This document shows, piece by piece, positions 1 through 9,841 of a DNA stretch of 64,000 bases. Position 1 is the first letter of the stretch; each line of letters opens with the position of its first letter. The DNA is from Brachycybe producta (lineage: Eukaryota > Arthropoda > Diplopoda > Playtdesmida > Andrognathidae), in NCBI GenBank assembly GCA_036925085.1, contig JAUPFP010000006.1:4615131-4679130 (forward strand), read 5' to 3'. The translations under genes and the position numbers were made by a program. The notes beneath the pieces are model-generated. The model ran no database searches. It saw only the letters and a list, made by a program, of their open reading frames with translations, and was not told where the DNA came from.

Positions 1-1121
1 AATTCATTATTCCAAGTTTGTAAAGGGAAAAAGAAGTTTTAAACAACTTGCTTACATGAAGCCAAACAAAACGCTTTGGCTAACAAGAGCACACCCACGA
101 ATATGATTCGCAAAACTGACTTTATACAAACAATGTCTAGAAATTGCCACTGAAGGCGAATCTACAGCACTTGTCCGATTTTAAAAAAAATATTTTCTAC
201 AATTTCTGCTCGCATCCAATAATCACAGTCTGCGATTATGGCTTCTCGTAACTGATGGTAGTTATTGGTTATTTATTAAAAAACTCTGCCGAGAAAATAT
301 ATTTCTCCCATCAATATTTTGAACAACAATATCAGATCAACATACAATCGTCTTAATTCCAATGAAAGCACCTTTTATATTAAAAACTCAAAAAATGTGA
401 ATTGTACGCATGAAAACGCATTTTAAAACAAATACTTCCATAAAATGAATAATCCAAATTGGTATAAAAAAAATCTATTTGCCATTTACTTCATGACAAA
501 AATCACAAAATTCACGACAAAAAAATACTATAAACACGATCTAGTGTATGCCCCTCTATGTTCTTCTAGGGATAAATTTATCGAAGCTTCCAAAAAAATC
601 CTAAAAAAAAAAAGTTCTCAAGAAAACATTCTTTTGGCTTGACTAACTTCCATTTTTTTTACTCTTTAAAAAACAAAACTTTCAAAACGCGTTGTTGAAA
701 GGCAAATGTCATTAAAAACAATCTACCATTCTGAATTTTATCGTAATGTTGTTCCCGAAAAAAGTTTTATCGCCGTTTATGGAAACAGCAAGCTTAAACC
801 ATTTTCCCGGTTTTTAACCTACTCACTGGGTTGCCGTATTTACCTGCCAAAGCCACGTAATCCTCAACCCTGCCTACACCGATAATCACCCAATTTTTTG
901 TTTGTAATGTTCAATATTACAAAATAATACGGGAGCTAAAAATCTCGCAGCTATCTCGTAATTTGTCGATCGAGACAAAAGACTTGCGAGCCGACAGTTT
1001 ACACCAAAAAAGTATTTTTTAATCTTTTATGACATAATATGAAAACTCACCACTTTTTATATCATGCACAAAAAAAAAAGCACAACAATGGCATAATTTA
1101 AAATAATCTTCAGAAGCGAAC
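1..1121. other. Intronic AT-rich DNA of the WIP gene
   Basis: No exon, RNA gene or repeat could be recognised. The stretch lies downstream of a GT donor at 1121 on the minus strand, so it is inferred to be intron. Short open frames here have no family-like features. Confidence 0.5.
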
Positions 1122-1518
1122 CTTTATTGAATCCTGTCGGTTTGAGTGTTGGCATTCCTCCCGCAAACAATCCAGCAAGTTGAGGCGCTCCTCCGCCATT
1201 ACTACGAGGTGAGTTGGCAGACCGAACGCTACCGCTGCTGCTTTTTCCAGCGTTACTCTTGCCTACCGTAGAAACGATGAATAACAAAAAAAAGATCAAT
1301 TAACCGATTCAAAAGTGTATTAAAAGGTGAGAGCCACCATCTATGGCTGGAGCACTTCGGTCATTCGTAACGGCCTTCTTCAGTTTAGCTCCACCTCGAA
1401 TATCGGCCAGTAACTGGTTTCGGTTGTCCACACCACCGCGTTTTGATGGTTGGCTATTGGCCATCGAAGAAAACAACGGTGGTGGAGGAGGTCCAGGAGG
1501 CGGAGGAGGAAGAGGCAT
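1122..1518 (-). CDS. WIP/verprolin family actin regulator, 5' coding exons (partial)
   Basis: WIP-family proteins bind actin through a WH2 motif and partner N-WASP in actin assembly. Two minus-strand exons are visible. The first runs from the ATG at 1518 to about 1338. It encodes a start MPLPPPPPGPPPPP followed by a WH2-type segment containing LLADIRGGAKLKKAVTNDRS, a hallmark of WIP/verprolin. It ends at a GT donor in phase 1. The second exon, 1262-1122, follows an AG acceptor and adds a Ser/Gly-rich stretch and LAGLFAGGMPTLKPTG, matching the conserved WIP segment after WH2, then a GT donor, again in phase 1. The rest of the gene, including the proline-rich region and WASP-binding tail, is not in the window and must lie left of position 1. 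Family assignment is firm. The exact paralogue and the first donor (only one GT fits) are less so. An antisense frame over the same bases is a shadow. Confidence 0.85.
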
Positions 1519-1682
1519 TTTAAACAGAGTCCAAACAACTTACAGAATGTTCTGTTACGAAAAGAAAAAAACGAGAAAAACGCGGTCTAAATAAACACCA
1601 TTAAAGCAACTGAACCACGGTTTGCCCCCTTACGAACAAACACGCAAATTGGAGATCGCAGAATGACCCTTAACTTCATAGG

Positions 1683-2049
1683 GAGACACCAGACTAGAAC
1701 AGAAGATGCATGCAAACATTCCCAAAGAAGAATTCGTTCGTTGCTCTGTTCACCGTGATCGGAACTAACAAACTTGAACAGAACATGTTTGTAATGTGTT
1801 CTCCCAGTTGGTAACCTCAGGTGCTGTCAGAACGTCCAATGACTGGATGTTTATCTAAATGTTCGCCGAGACGTCCAAACTACTCCTGCCCTGAACACGA
1901 ACTTTCTTTGACGTGACGGACGTTCGTCAATCGTGGCCGAGCAGAACAACGAAAAAAATGTTATAGAAAAATGTTCGGGAAAACCGTCCACACTGTTCGC
2001 GAACAGTGTTCTGTTCGTTGTTGATCTGTTCTAAAGTCTGGACGCACCA
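1683..2049. mobile_element. Possible small inverted-repeat element upstream of the WIP gene
   Basis: The left end (ACCAGACTAGAACAGA near 1687) is an imperfect inverted match to the right end (reverse complement CCAGACTTTAGAACAGA). GAACAG/CTGTTC words recur inside. No clear target duplication was found, so the class is unknown. The stretch 2050-2410 to its right holds nothing recognisable. Confidence 0.35.
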
Positions 2050-2415
2050 CTTAATTGGCGACCCCACCGATTATTTTTCTCGCAAGATTTTGTGCGAGAG
2101 AAATAAGTCAAATCTTGCTGCGAATCTTGCCTGAATAGCCTTTTCTGTAAGACGGTGTGCAAGGAGTGACCACTAAGTCTTGCACAAGAGAATTATCACA
2201 TTGGCAGTTGCAATTAATTCAATGGAAAGTGCATCTTGCTTTAAATATTGCCAATGTGAACGCCGCTTAACAATAGTAGATGTCAACAATATTCTTATAT
2301 AAGAAAACGATCAAAAGCACAAACCGTTGCAAAAACAACAACATTAAATGACTGCTTCAAAAAAATGAATAGTAGAAGCCCACACGTGCTTCGGCACAGT
2401 TTTGAGCCATCCTAA

Positions 2416-2731
2416 TACCTTGTACACAGTCATGAGTTAAATGAATTCAAATTAAATGTGTTCAGGTGAATTATACGGAATCCAGTTAAGGGCATGAACA
2501 CCAAATACAAATTGACTTTATCATTGATATTTTAAAATTGAAATACTAAATCAATATTTTAACGTCAATAGTTTATATATTTTATATTTAAGTATTAACT
2601 CAATATTTTCAGATTATTAACTGAATTAAATTGAATTCGAATTGTTGTTTGTTTGTCCTTCAAAGGGCTCTGTAGAACACGTTTTTTATTTGAATGCATT
2701 TAAATTATCAGGTGTGTAGGCCTACTAGGTA
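2416..2731 (+). mobile_element. MITE family C, copy 1
   Basis: A non-coding inverted-repeat element of about 310 bp. The left end is CCTTGTACACA and the right end TGTGTAGGCCTACTAGG, flanked by TA on both sides, as in Tc1/mariner-type insertion. Two more copies are at 7076-7512 (reversed) and 7891-8191. The interior is AT-rich without coding capacity. Confidence 0.7.
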
Positions 2732-2935
2732 TAAGGGCACTAACAATAAAAGATTCAATCAACGGAATTCAAGTACAGCAACAGATTTGAATAAAATTCC
2801 TCCTTTTTTAAAAAATAAAATTGTTAAAATGATCGAATCTTGGTGAAGTTCCTACATATCGCCCATAAGAAACTTAACATACTCGCTTTTATAAAAAAAA
2901 AGGTCTGAAAAGTAATAAAAAAAACAAGATCTAAT

Positions 2936-3105
2936 CCCCTCTTGTGTTGTTGGTGTAGTGGTTAGTGTCTTAGCTCTCAGCCTTTGTTTATGTTGGTCAT
3001 GGGTTCTCGATCCCCGTACAGTGTGAATAATTATTTTCAAATATTTCAGAAGGTGGCAGTGGACAAACAAACAAATTATGAAGTTAAATAAAAGCGAAGT
3101 AATAA
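2936..3105 (+). mobile_element. tRNA-derived SINE, copy 1
   Basis: An RNA polymerase III A-box (TGGTGTAGTGG, 2951-2961) and a B-box-like GGTTCTCGATCCCC (about 3002-3015) sit in a tRNA-like head. A non-tRNA body follows (CAGTGTGAATAATTATTTTC, then a GTGGCAGTGGACAAAC block) and an A-rich tail. A second copy is on the minus strand at about 12930-13070. The head does not fold as an intact tRNA, so this is a SINE and not a tRNA gene. Confidence 0.75.
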
Positions 3106-3981
3106 AAAATGACTTCAGAAGTCCAATTTGGTAATTTGTGATTTGGATTGGCTGACAAACGGTTAATAAATGAAATAACTTTAAGCAACTGTCAAGTCTG
3201 TCACCGAATTGCTACTTTCGGTACTTTCTGAGTACTTTTGTTTGTTAAAAGTTTGTTAACGGTTATAAATAAATAAAAATCCTATTGCATTACTCATCCA
3301 TTAAAGAAAAATTAGAATCTAGACGTGAAATCTAGACATAAACTTCTTAATTATAAAGTTCATCAACTTTTTATATGTCGACGCCACACAACACAACTTC
3401 CAGTTTTTGAAATATGCAACACAAAAACAATGGCATCATCATAACGATCGAAGACGGATATTGCTCCAAACGAAACAAGTAAGAACTGCTTGTAAAGCTC
3501 GTAAGACATACAGACAAGCTATTTGTTCGGAAACAAGATGTTTCGATAATAAAAGAAAACTCTTTGTAATCATCCGATAGAGTAGGCCTATCGAAACGTC
3601 ATTGGTTAATAAAAGCTGATCAAACAAAAATAAAATAAAACGCAGACTGGAAATGGAAGAATCGTAGAAACATCGCAAATGTCAAAACGCTGTGAACATA
3701 AGCAGCTACAAGGTCCTGAACGAATTGTGTCTGTCTGTCTGTCTCTCTCATTCTCTCTGGGGTTCTTGTTTCGAAACGACTTTCGTGTTCGAAAACCAGG
3801 AAAAATATAAGAAAATAGAGATTTCAGTAAAAAAAAAATAGTCGTAACTCGCTTAACGTTACCTTCGAGACTCATACCAAGTTATAAAGAAGTAGTTGAC
3901 AAAACTATCGATCTTTACAGAAGCGATTTTATATTTACATGAAGACTTCCAACGATGGTTATGTCATAAACGATGATTCGA
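3106..3981. other. Intergenic, nothing recognised
   Basis: AT-rich DNA with a CTGT/CTCT low-complexity patch near 3730-3760. Short open frames on the minus strand have no recognisable domain. Confidence 0.5.
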
Positions 3982-3985
3982 TTAA

Positions 3986-4517
3986 GGTGACTTTATAGAT
4001 ATTTATTTTGTTTTTTTTTTGTCCTCCAAGATGGCGCGCGCCTGCGTGGTTATTCTGTTCTATAGGAGGAAAAACAACTTATATTTTTCAAGCGAACGTT
4101 TTTCAGGAAAAATATTGCGAAAAAAACTTCAAAGTGTTTTAGAAACTAGAACACTTAGTACTAATGTTAAGTTTTTTTTTTCGTGATATCTTTCAAAATA
4201 AACGTTTTATGTTTTTTCAAGAAATGTCAATGGAAAAACCAAAAAAAAACGGGTTATTTTCAAACTCAACTTATAAAATGTTTATTTTTTAAGATATTAA
4301 CACCATGAAAAAAACCTTTAGAATAATCTTTTACCATTCTAGTTTTCAAAAAAAAAAAAAAAAATGAATTATTTCATAATGTTGTTTCTAAACAACGTTC
4401 GCTTGACATTTTCGCATCCGAATTTTTACAAAAAACGTCTATGGAACAGAGCAGTAGCCACTGCAATGGCGCCGCAAGGAGGAAAATAAAAGCAAAATAA
4501 ATACCTATAAAGCCACC
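3986..4517. mobile_element. TTAA-flanked element with long terminal inverted repeats
   Basis: GGTGACTTTATAGATATTT at the left end pairs with the reverse complement of the right end (GGTGGCTTTATAGGTATTT). Similarity continues for roughly 60-100 bp and includes TCCTCC and GGCGC blocks. TTAA stands on both sides (3982-3985 and 4518-4521), the target of piggyBac- and Kolobok-type transposons. The 532-bp interior is non-coding, so it is a non-autonomous copy. Confidence 0.72.
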
Positions 4518-4521
4518 TTAA

Positions 4522-6964
4522 AACAATAATCACACACCTATAATAAAAATCAAAAAAATTTCACTTTCTAAGGAATTTAACAGAAGCGCCATATAATCCT
4601 TTCAGTGCAAAGCACCATATAGATAATCTGATTTTTTTTTCTAATTTCTGTTGGTTTTTATGCACGGACGCGCGTGCGTTTGTGATTATTCCATAACGAT
4701 ACGATTTTCAGGAACGCATTCCTATCGCTCAGCGAGGTATTACCCGCAAACTCGCAGTGATGAACCGATACAACACTTGTCACGGACAAACCATTGACTC
4801 GTTAAAAATCATTTCTGACACGCCGGCAGCAATACTCACGAACGATCTGCAGCGTCCTCTAACTAACAATGCAAAACTACGCCACAGGCAATCACAGACG
4901 ATTAAGTAGCTTTCAAGTAGCTAGCTAGAGGGCGCTTGAACTCACCAAACATTATAAAGAACAAAATCAATAAGGAAAGTTTACACTTGAACCCTTTGAT
5001 TAGGGTTTCTAACGTAGAGAACCATTGTTTGATTGTCAAGCAATCTCAAAAATCAGTGAGTTCAAGTTGAAATTCAAGTGGAACTTTTTACTTGAACCTT
5101 GAATTTGGGTTCTACTATGAAATCGGGTCAGGATAAAAGGATGAACATCATTGGTAATACTAAAACCTGAAACAGAATTGCATATAGAAATGGATGAACA
5201 CAAAAATCTTGGAGATGAACCAAGGATTTGTGTATTTTTTGCACACACAAATCATGTTTTAAATCGAATTTTTTACATTCTGGTGGGCTGTGCCCTCCCA
5301 AACTTCCGTTAACAAACTATTTAACGTAACCCCAACCTAATAACGATGTATAAAGATTAAAGAAGTATAGTGTTCATCCAATTCTATAAGCATTCAGTTT
5401 CCGGGTTTTAGAGTTACCCCAAATGTTCATCTTTTTAATCCGTCCCTATGAAATCAATGTGTTTTGGAAATTTTTTCGTTTAGGTGACGCTTTTAGCCTC
5501 TTATGTAACTGTTTGTACAGCTTTTTTTCCCCCCTACCTTATTGCGCACGTTTGACGCAACCTACATAACAACTATGTAGATATAGCTTGGAGGCTAGCG
5601 GCTTCTAGTGGGGAGAGAGAAAAAAAATATTTGGATTTCTTTTCTAGTTCAGAACTTTTAAAAGTTTCATGTCCATCTTTGATTGTGGGGTGACTTTTTC
5701 GGACAAGTGGGTGTTTTTTAATGATGAAAAAAACTTTTTTAAAAAAAAGTTATGAATGAGGCCAGAAAAAGAAAAAATAAAAGGATGACCCACCCCTTAA
5801 CACCTTCCACCTCCCACCCTGTCAAACGTCGATGAGATCACAACCTTTTTTTTTCCGACGTTTACTCATCATTTATTTCTCATTTAAAAACGTGAAATTC
5901 TTCTATTTTCGTCATAAGGACAATAAAAGTTAGAAGTGCGCCCCCGCCCATCCCTGATTTTTATCAGAAGCGATTTTTTTCTTAATTTTAAAGTGAAGAA
6001 CAAAAAACTGTCCCGTTTATATGTACGAAAGAAAGAAAAAAAATTCATCCTAATTTATTTTTAAAATGGAATTCCATTTGCTTTTTAAGTTCAATTCAGA
6101 TAAATTTTAAAGAGTTATTAATAATGAAATGAGGTCTAGGTCAAAGAACGAACTGAAAGAAGTAGAAGAAGAAGAAAAAAAAAACCTTTTTTTTTTCGAT
6201 TGAAATTCTTAAGGAAACGCAATTTAAAGAGGAAAGAAAACATCCTGGAAACGAAAAATGTTAACAACAAAAATTGATTAAACCTGAAAAATAAAATGAA
6301 AGCGAACGGAGTCGATTATCAGATCGAAATAAAAATAAGAGAAGAAGTTTTGTGTATTTTTCGATGTAAATGAGGTTCCCCCAAGTAGGAAAGAAAAAGG
6401 GGGGGGGGGGGGCGGACGGAGAAGAGTGAGTGAGAGAGAGAGGGTGAGGTTTACGAAACGAAAGAACCACCCGGTGTCGAAAAAAAAAAAACGATCCAAC
6501 CTACAATAGAAAACGGTTCCAAATACTCACCAAGCTCAATAACTGAAGCCCCTTTAGATAAACGACACTTTAAACTACATCATTCGCGATGAAAAACGCC
6601 ATCAAAAATGCGAAAAACAACTTTTCTGTGTTTGTGTAGTTAATCTTCTAAAGACGTAGTCAAAAAAAAAAGTAAAAGTTACCAACACAATTCCGCCATC
6701 TTAGTTGAGAAGATAATAACCGCAAGATGGCGTTGTAAGCGAACCGGAAATCAAATCTCTTAGCTGATGCGCCGTTATTGAGTGACAGTGTTACCAGACA
6801 ATGAAGAACAAATCTCGGACGTGTGTAGGGAATTATAATTTAAAATTTTCAAATCACTTCAAAAAAAATTCAAATAAACTTTTGAAATATTTATTTTAAT
6901 TTATCACATTTAATTCTTAAATAATTATTTATATATACATGATTCAAAATGTCTTTGTTAAAGT
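4522..6964. other. Intergenic, low-complexity and weak inverted repeats
   Basis: No gene recognised. Contents include an imperfect inverted pair built on cttgaaccct/agggtt near 4980-5110 (a related pair lies at 8615-8750), purine-rich A/G runs near 6150-6240, and a 14-bp G run at 6399 preceding GA repeats. Two YY1-like words (CCGCCATCTT near 6694, AAGATGGCG near 6724) face each other in a short interval. Minus-strand proline/serine-rich open frames over the G run are low-complexity artefacts. Confidence 0.5.
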
Positions 6965-7075
6965 TAAGGTGGTTTAAACTGTTTTAAAGTGTAAAAGCCT
7001 CTCGAACCTACCTTTCAAGAAGTGGAAAATAAAGAAAAACTTGAATGTGTTTTAGAAACTAGAAGTGGTTTCTAA

Positions 7076-7512
7076 TACCTAGTACACACAGGCCCGGACT
7101 GGCCCGGCCGGTCAATTGGGGGTCAAAAAAAAATGGGGGCCAAAAATAAATAAATTTAAAAAATGGGGCCAACACAATTTCACAGCCGGTGGGGCCAACC
7201 ACTAGCCAGTCCGGCCCTGAGTACACACCTGATAATTTAAATGCATTTAAATCATAAACATGTTCTACAGAGGAGCCCTGTGAAGGGTAAACAAACAATA
7301 TGTCGTCGAATTCATTTTACTCAGTTAATAATCTGAAAATATTGAGTTAATACTTAAATATAATAATATAAACTATTGACAAAATATTGATTTAGTATTT
7401 CAATTTAAAATATTAATAATAAAGTCAATTTTTATTTGGTGTTCATGTCCTTAACTGGATTCCGTATAATTCACCTAAATCATTTAATTTGTACTCATGT
7501 GTGTACAAGGTG
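7076..7512 (-). mobile_element. MITE family C, copy 2 (nested in family B)
   Basis: In reverse orientation to copy 1: it starts CCTAGTACACAC and ends TGTGTACAAGG. It sits inside a family-B copy and is interrupted at 7090-7220 by a hAT-type element. Without that insertion its length agrees with the other two copies, about 305 bp. Confidence 0.72.
7090..7220. mobile_element. hAT-type MITE with 8-bp target duplication
   Basis: The 131-bp element has terminal inverted repeats GGCCCGGACTGGC (left) and GCCAGTCCGGCCC (right). A perfect 8-bp direct repeat GTACACAC flanks it at 7082-7089 and 7221-7228. The 8-bp duplication and the GGCCGGACTGG-type end are typical of hAT-superfamily MITEs. It has no coding capacity. 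It landed within the terminal repeat of family-C copy 2. Confidence 0.85.
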
Positions 7513-7872
7513 TAATTAGTGACTTAAGGGTATCAAACTAGGCTATTTACTGAGTTTGAAAATGATCCAAGTTTAAGCAGAATATATATATATTTTAATT
7601 TTTGTCAATAAAAAGTTTATTTTGAAAAACTATCAATATGAAAATACCATTATATCATAAGCTATACTTCTAGTTTCTAAAACATTTTCCAGTTCCTCTT
7701 AAGTTTGCTCATGGAAGACAAAATAATCAGATATCGAAAATCAGCTGTTCATAAATTATCTAAACTTTTAACTATTTTTGATCGACTTTGGGACTCAAGT
7801 AAAAAAAAAAAGATAACAATCAACGTTAAAATAAATTAAAACATTCTCGTTTTTGTGTTGTTAAGCATCTTT

Positions 7873-8412
7873 ATACCTGCCTCCTCCTAATACCTTGTAC
7901 ACACATCAATTAAATGAATTCAAATTAAATGTGTTTAGGTGAATTATAACGGAATTCAGGCCATGAACACCAAATAAAAATTGACTTTCTTATTAATGTT
8001 TTAAATTGAAATACTAAATGAATATTTTGTCAATAGTTTATCTGATTATATTTAAGTATTAACTCAATATTTTCAGATTATTAAACTGAATAAATTGAAT
8101 TCGATATATTGTTTGTTTGCCCTTCACAGAGAGCTCTGTAAAACACGTTTATTATTTAAATGCATTTAAATTATCAGGTGTGTACTAGGTATAAAAAGAA
8201 GTTTGTGACGTCATATAAATTTAAGATTGTATCAGTAATAGTCTGATAAAAAAAAAGCTGATATCAAACGTTTTCAACAGTTTAAACAAAAGGATTCTTG
8301 AATTGTTTTGTTAAATTATTATATACCATTTTTTAACAGACGAAGTGAGACAATCCTATATTTGTCATTGTGTCCTATGATGTCACAAGCTTCTCCTTAG
8401 GATGCACGGGGC
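7873..8412. mobile_element. MITE family D, copy 1, split by family C
   Basis: The left tip (ACCTGCCTCCTCC, 7876-7888) is separated from the rest (AAGTTTGTGACGTCATA from 8201) by family-C copy 3. The right end carries ATGATGTCACAAGCTTC. Other family-D copies share a GCCTCA-AAGAAACTTGTGACGTCA end; compare 15822-16053. Confidence 0.65.
7891..8191 (+). mobile_element. MITE family C, copy 3 (nested in family D)
   Basis: Starts CCTTGTACACAC after TA and ends TGTGTACTAGG before TA. It is the cleanest family-C copy, about 297 bp between the flanking TA pairs, and is in the same orientation as copy 1. Confidence 0.75.
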
Positions 8413-9841
8413 AATAAATTATACAGTAAGCTCAAAATAATAATTTAAAAAAAAAATTGAATTACTTTTTTTATTGGAGAATTAAAGCATAAAATTTACA
8501 GTTTAATTAAACTTTATAAGGTTTCATTTATAGTCTATAGACTAGTGGAAGAATAGTTGGTTAAGGCATAAATTCAAGAATTTCATTTAGCACTTTCAAA
8601 TTAAAACTAACTTTATGCTTGAACTTTAACTTGAACCCTCAGAGCAAGGTTTAAAGGTTTACACACACAAACTAAGAAAACCTAGTTTGTCTTCTTTAAA
8701 AACCTGCTCAAATTAGGGTTCAACTTCAAGTTTAATGTTTAAGTTTTACGTTTACTCATTGAATTTGTATCTTTACTGTAACCTTGTGCTATATTAAATA
8801 GTAAATATTTTAAAATAGTAATTTCGTATATTTCATTTGTATGTCTAACATCAATATTAAAGAGGATATGCTTTATTTAGAAGTATACTTAGTCATCAAT
8901 TTTCACTCAAAAGACATGCAAGTGTTTTATAATAAATATGTGCATATGTAAACCCATAATTATTATTGTGTATAAAACATAAAATTAAACTAATAAATAA
9001 AAGGAAAAATGGCTTGAAAATTAACAAACATTATTTTAATAAACTAAAACTTCAACTTAAAATTCTAAATAAAAGGGCTCACTTCAGAGTTTCTGGATTC
9101 TAAGAAGCTGTACATAACAAGGTCACAAAATAACCATTATTAATTACAAATTTCGTGTTCAAATGTACAATAAATATCATTTTTTGTATCAAATATAATC
9201 CAACATTTAACTGTGTTATAGTTATTTTATTATTAATAAATTTTCTAATTAGTGAAGAAATGACTACATAATTAGAAATCTGCAACACATTAATTATGAA
9301 ATATAAAATAAATAATTAAATGAACAAACAATTAAAATGTATTCAAATATCAATTTGTATATTACAGAGTTCAAATCTCCAACTTTTTGGAAATACAATG
9401 TAATGTTTTCAATCTGTTTTTATTTCGGTTAATCCATTTTTTACGATAGGGTGGCTGTAAAATAAAGTATGTTCTTTTATTTGTGTGTGTGCTTTATAAT
9501 AATAAAATAATAATCCATAGCAACACGGCTTGGTTGCTACATGTATCGTCACACTTTTCTTCCTGTTGTGTTTGTTCATCATTACAATCCATGTATATGT
9601 GTGTATTGCCTTAACCTACTTTGAAAACACATCACCTATTATTTTCCTAACAAATGAAACCAACAGCTACAGCTGTTACTATTATGTTTAGACCATCAGA
9701 TACACAATATATGAGATTCATGGAAAATTAAAACGAACAGCTGAATTAGAAGGTTTTTTTTTTATTGTTCACTAATTTCGACTGACATTGAAAGAAAACT
9801 GGATTACAGTTGGACATTACCGAATTTGTCAAAAAAAAAAA
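8413..9841. other. Upstream flank of CRAL-TRIO gene 1
   Basis: Very AT-rich. An imperfect inverted repeat (cttgaaccct ... agggttcaac) lies at about 8615-8750. No other gene, RNA or clear promoter element was recognised. The gene 1 promoter should be here, but no TATA box or initiator could be assigned with confidence. Confidence 0.4.

Larger units (their letters stand above)
6966..7760. mobile_element. MITE family B, copy 1, split by nested elements
   Basis: The left part (GGTGGTTTAAACTG, then GAATGTGTTTTAGAAACTAG) and the right part (CTTCTAGTTTCTAAAACATT up to TCAGCTGTTCATAAA) match other family-B copies at 13656-14010, 34556-35610, 43960-44940 and 55079-55448. The element is interrupted by family-C copy 2, which is itself interrupted by a hAT element. 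Confidence 0.65.

Noticed and set aside
1343-1594. Plus-strand frame over the WIP exon
   Set aside because: Antisense shadow of the proline-rich and WH2 coding exon.
2941-3015. tRNA gene
   Set aside because: A and B boxes are present but the arms do not pair as a tRNA, and a non-tRNA body and A-rich tail follow; a second copy shows it is a SINE.
9788-9841. Earlier start for CRAL-TRIO gene 1
   Set aside because: The frame extends upstream but has no ATG there, only non-ATG codons and a lysine run absent from the paralogues.
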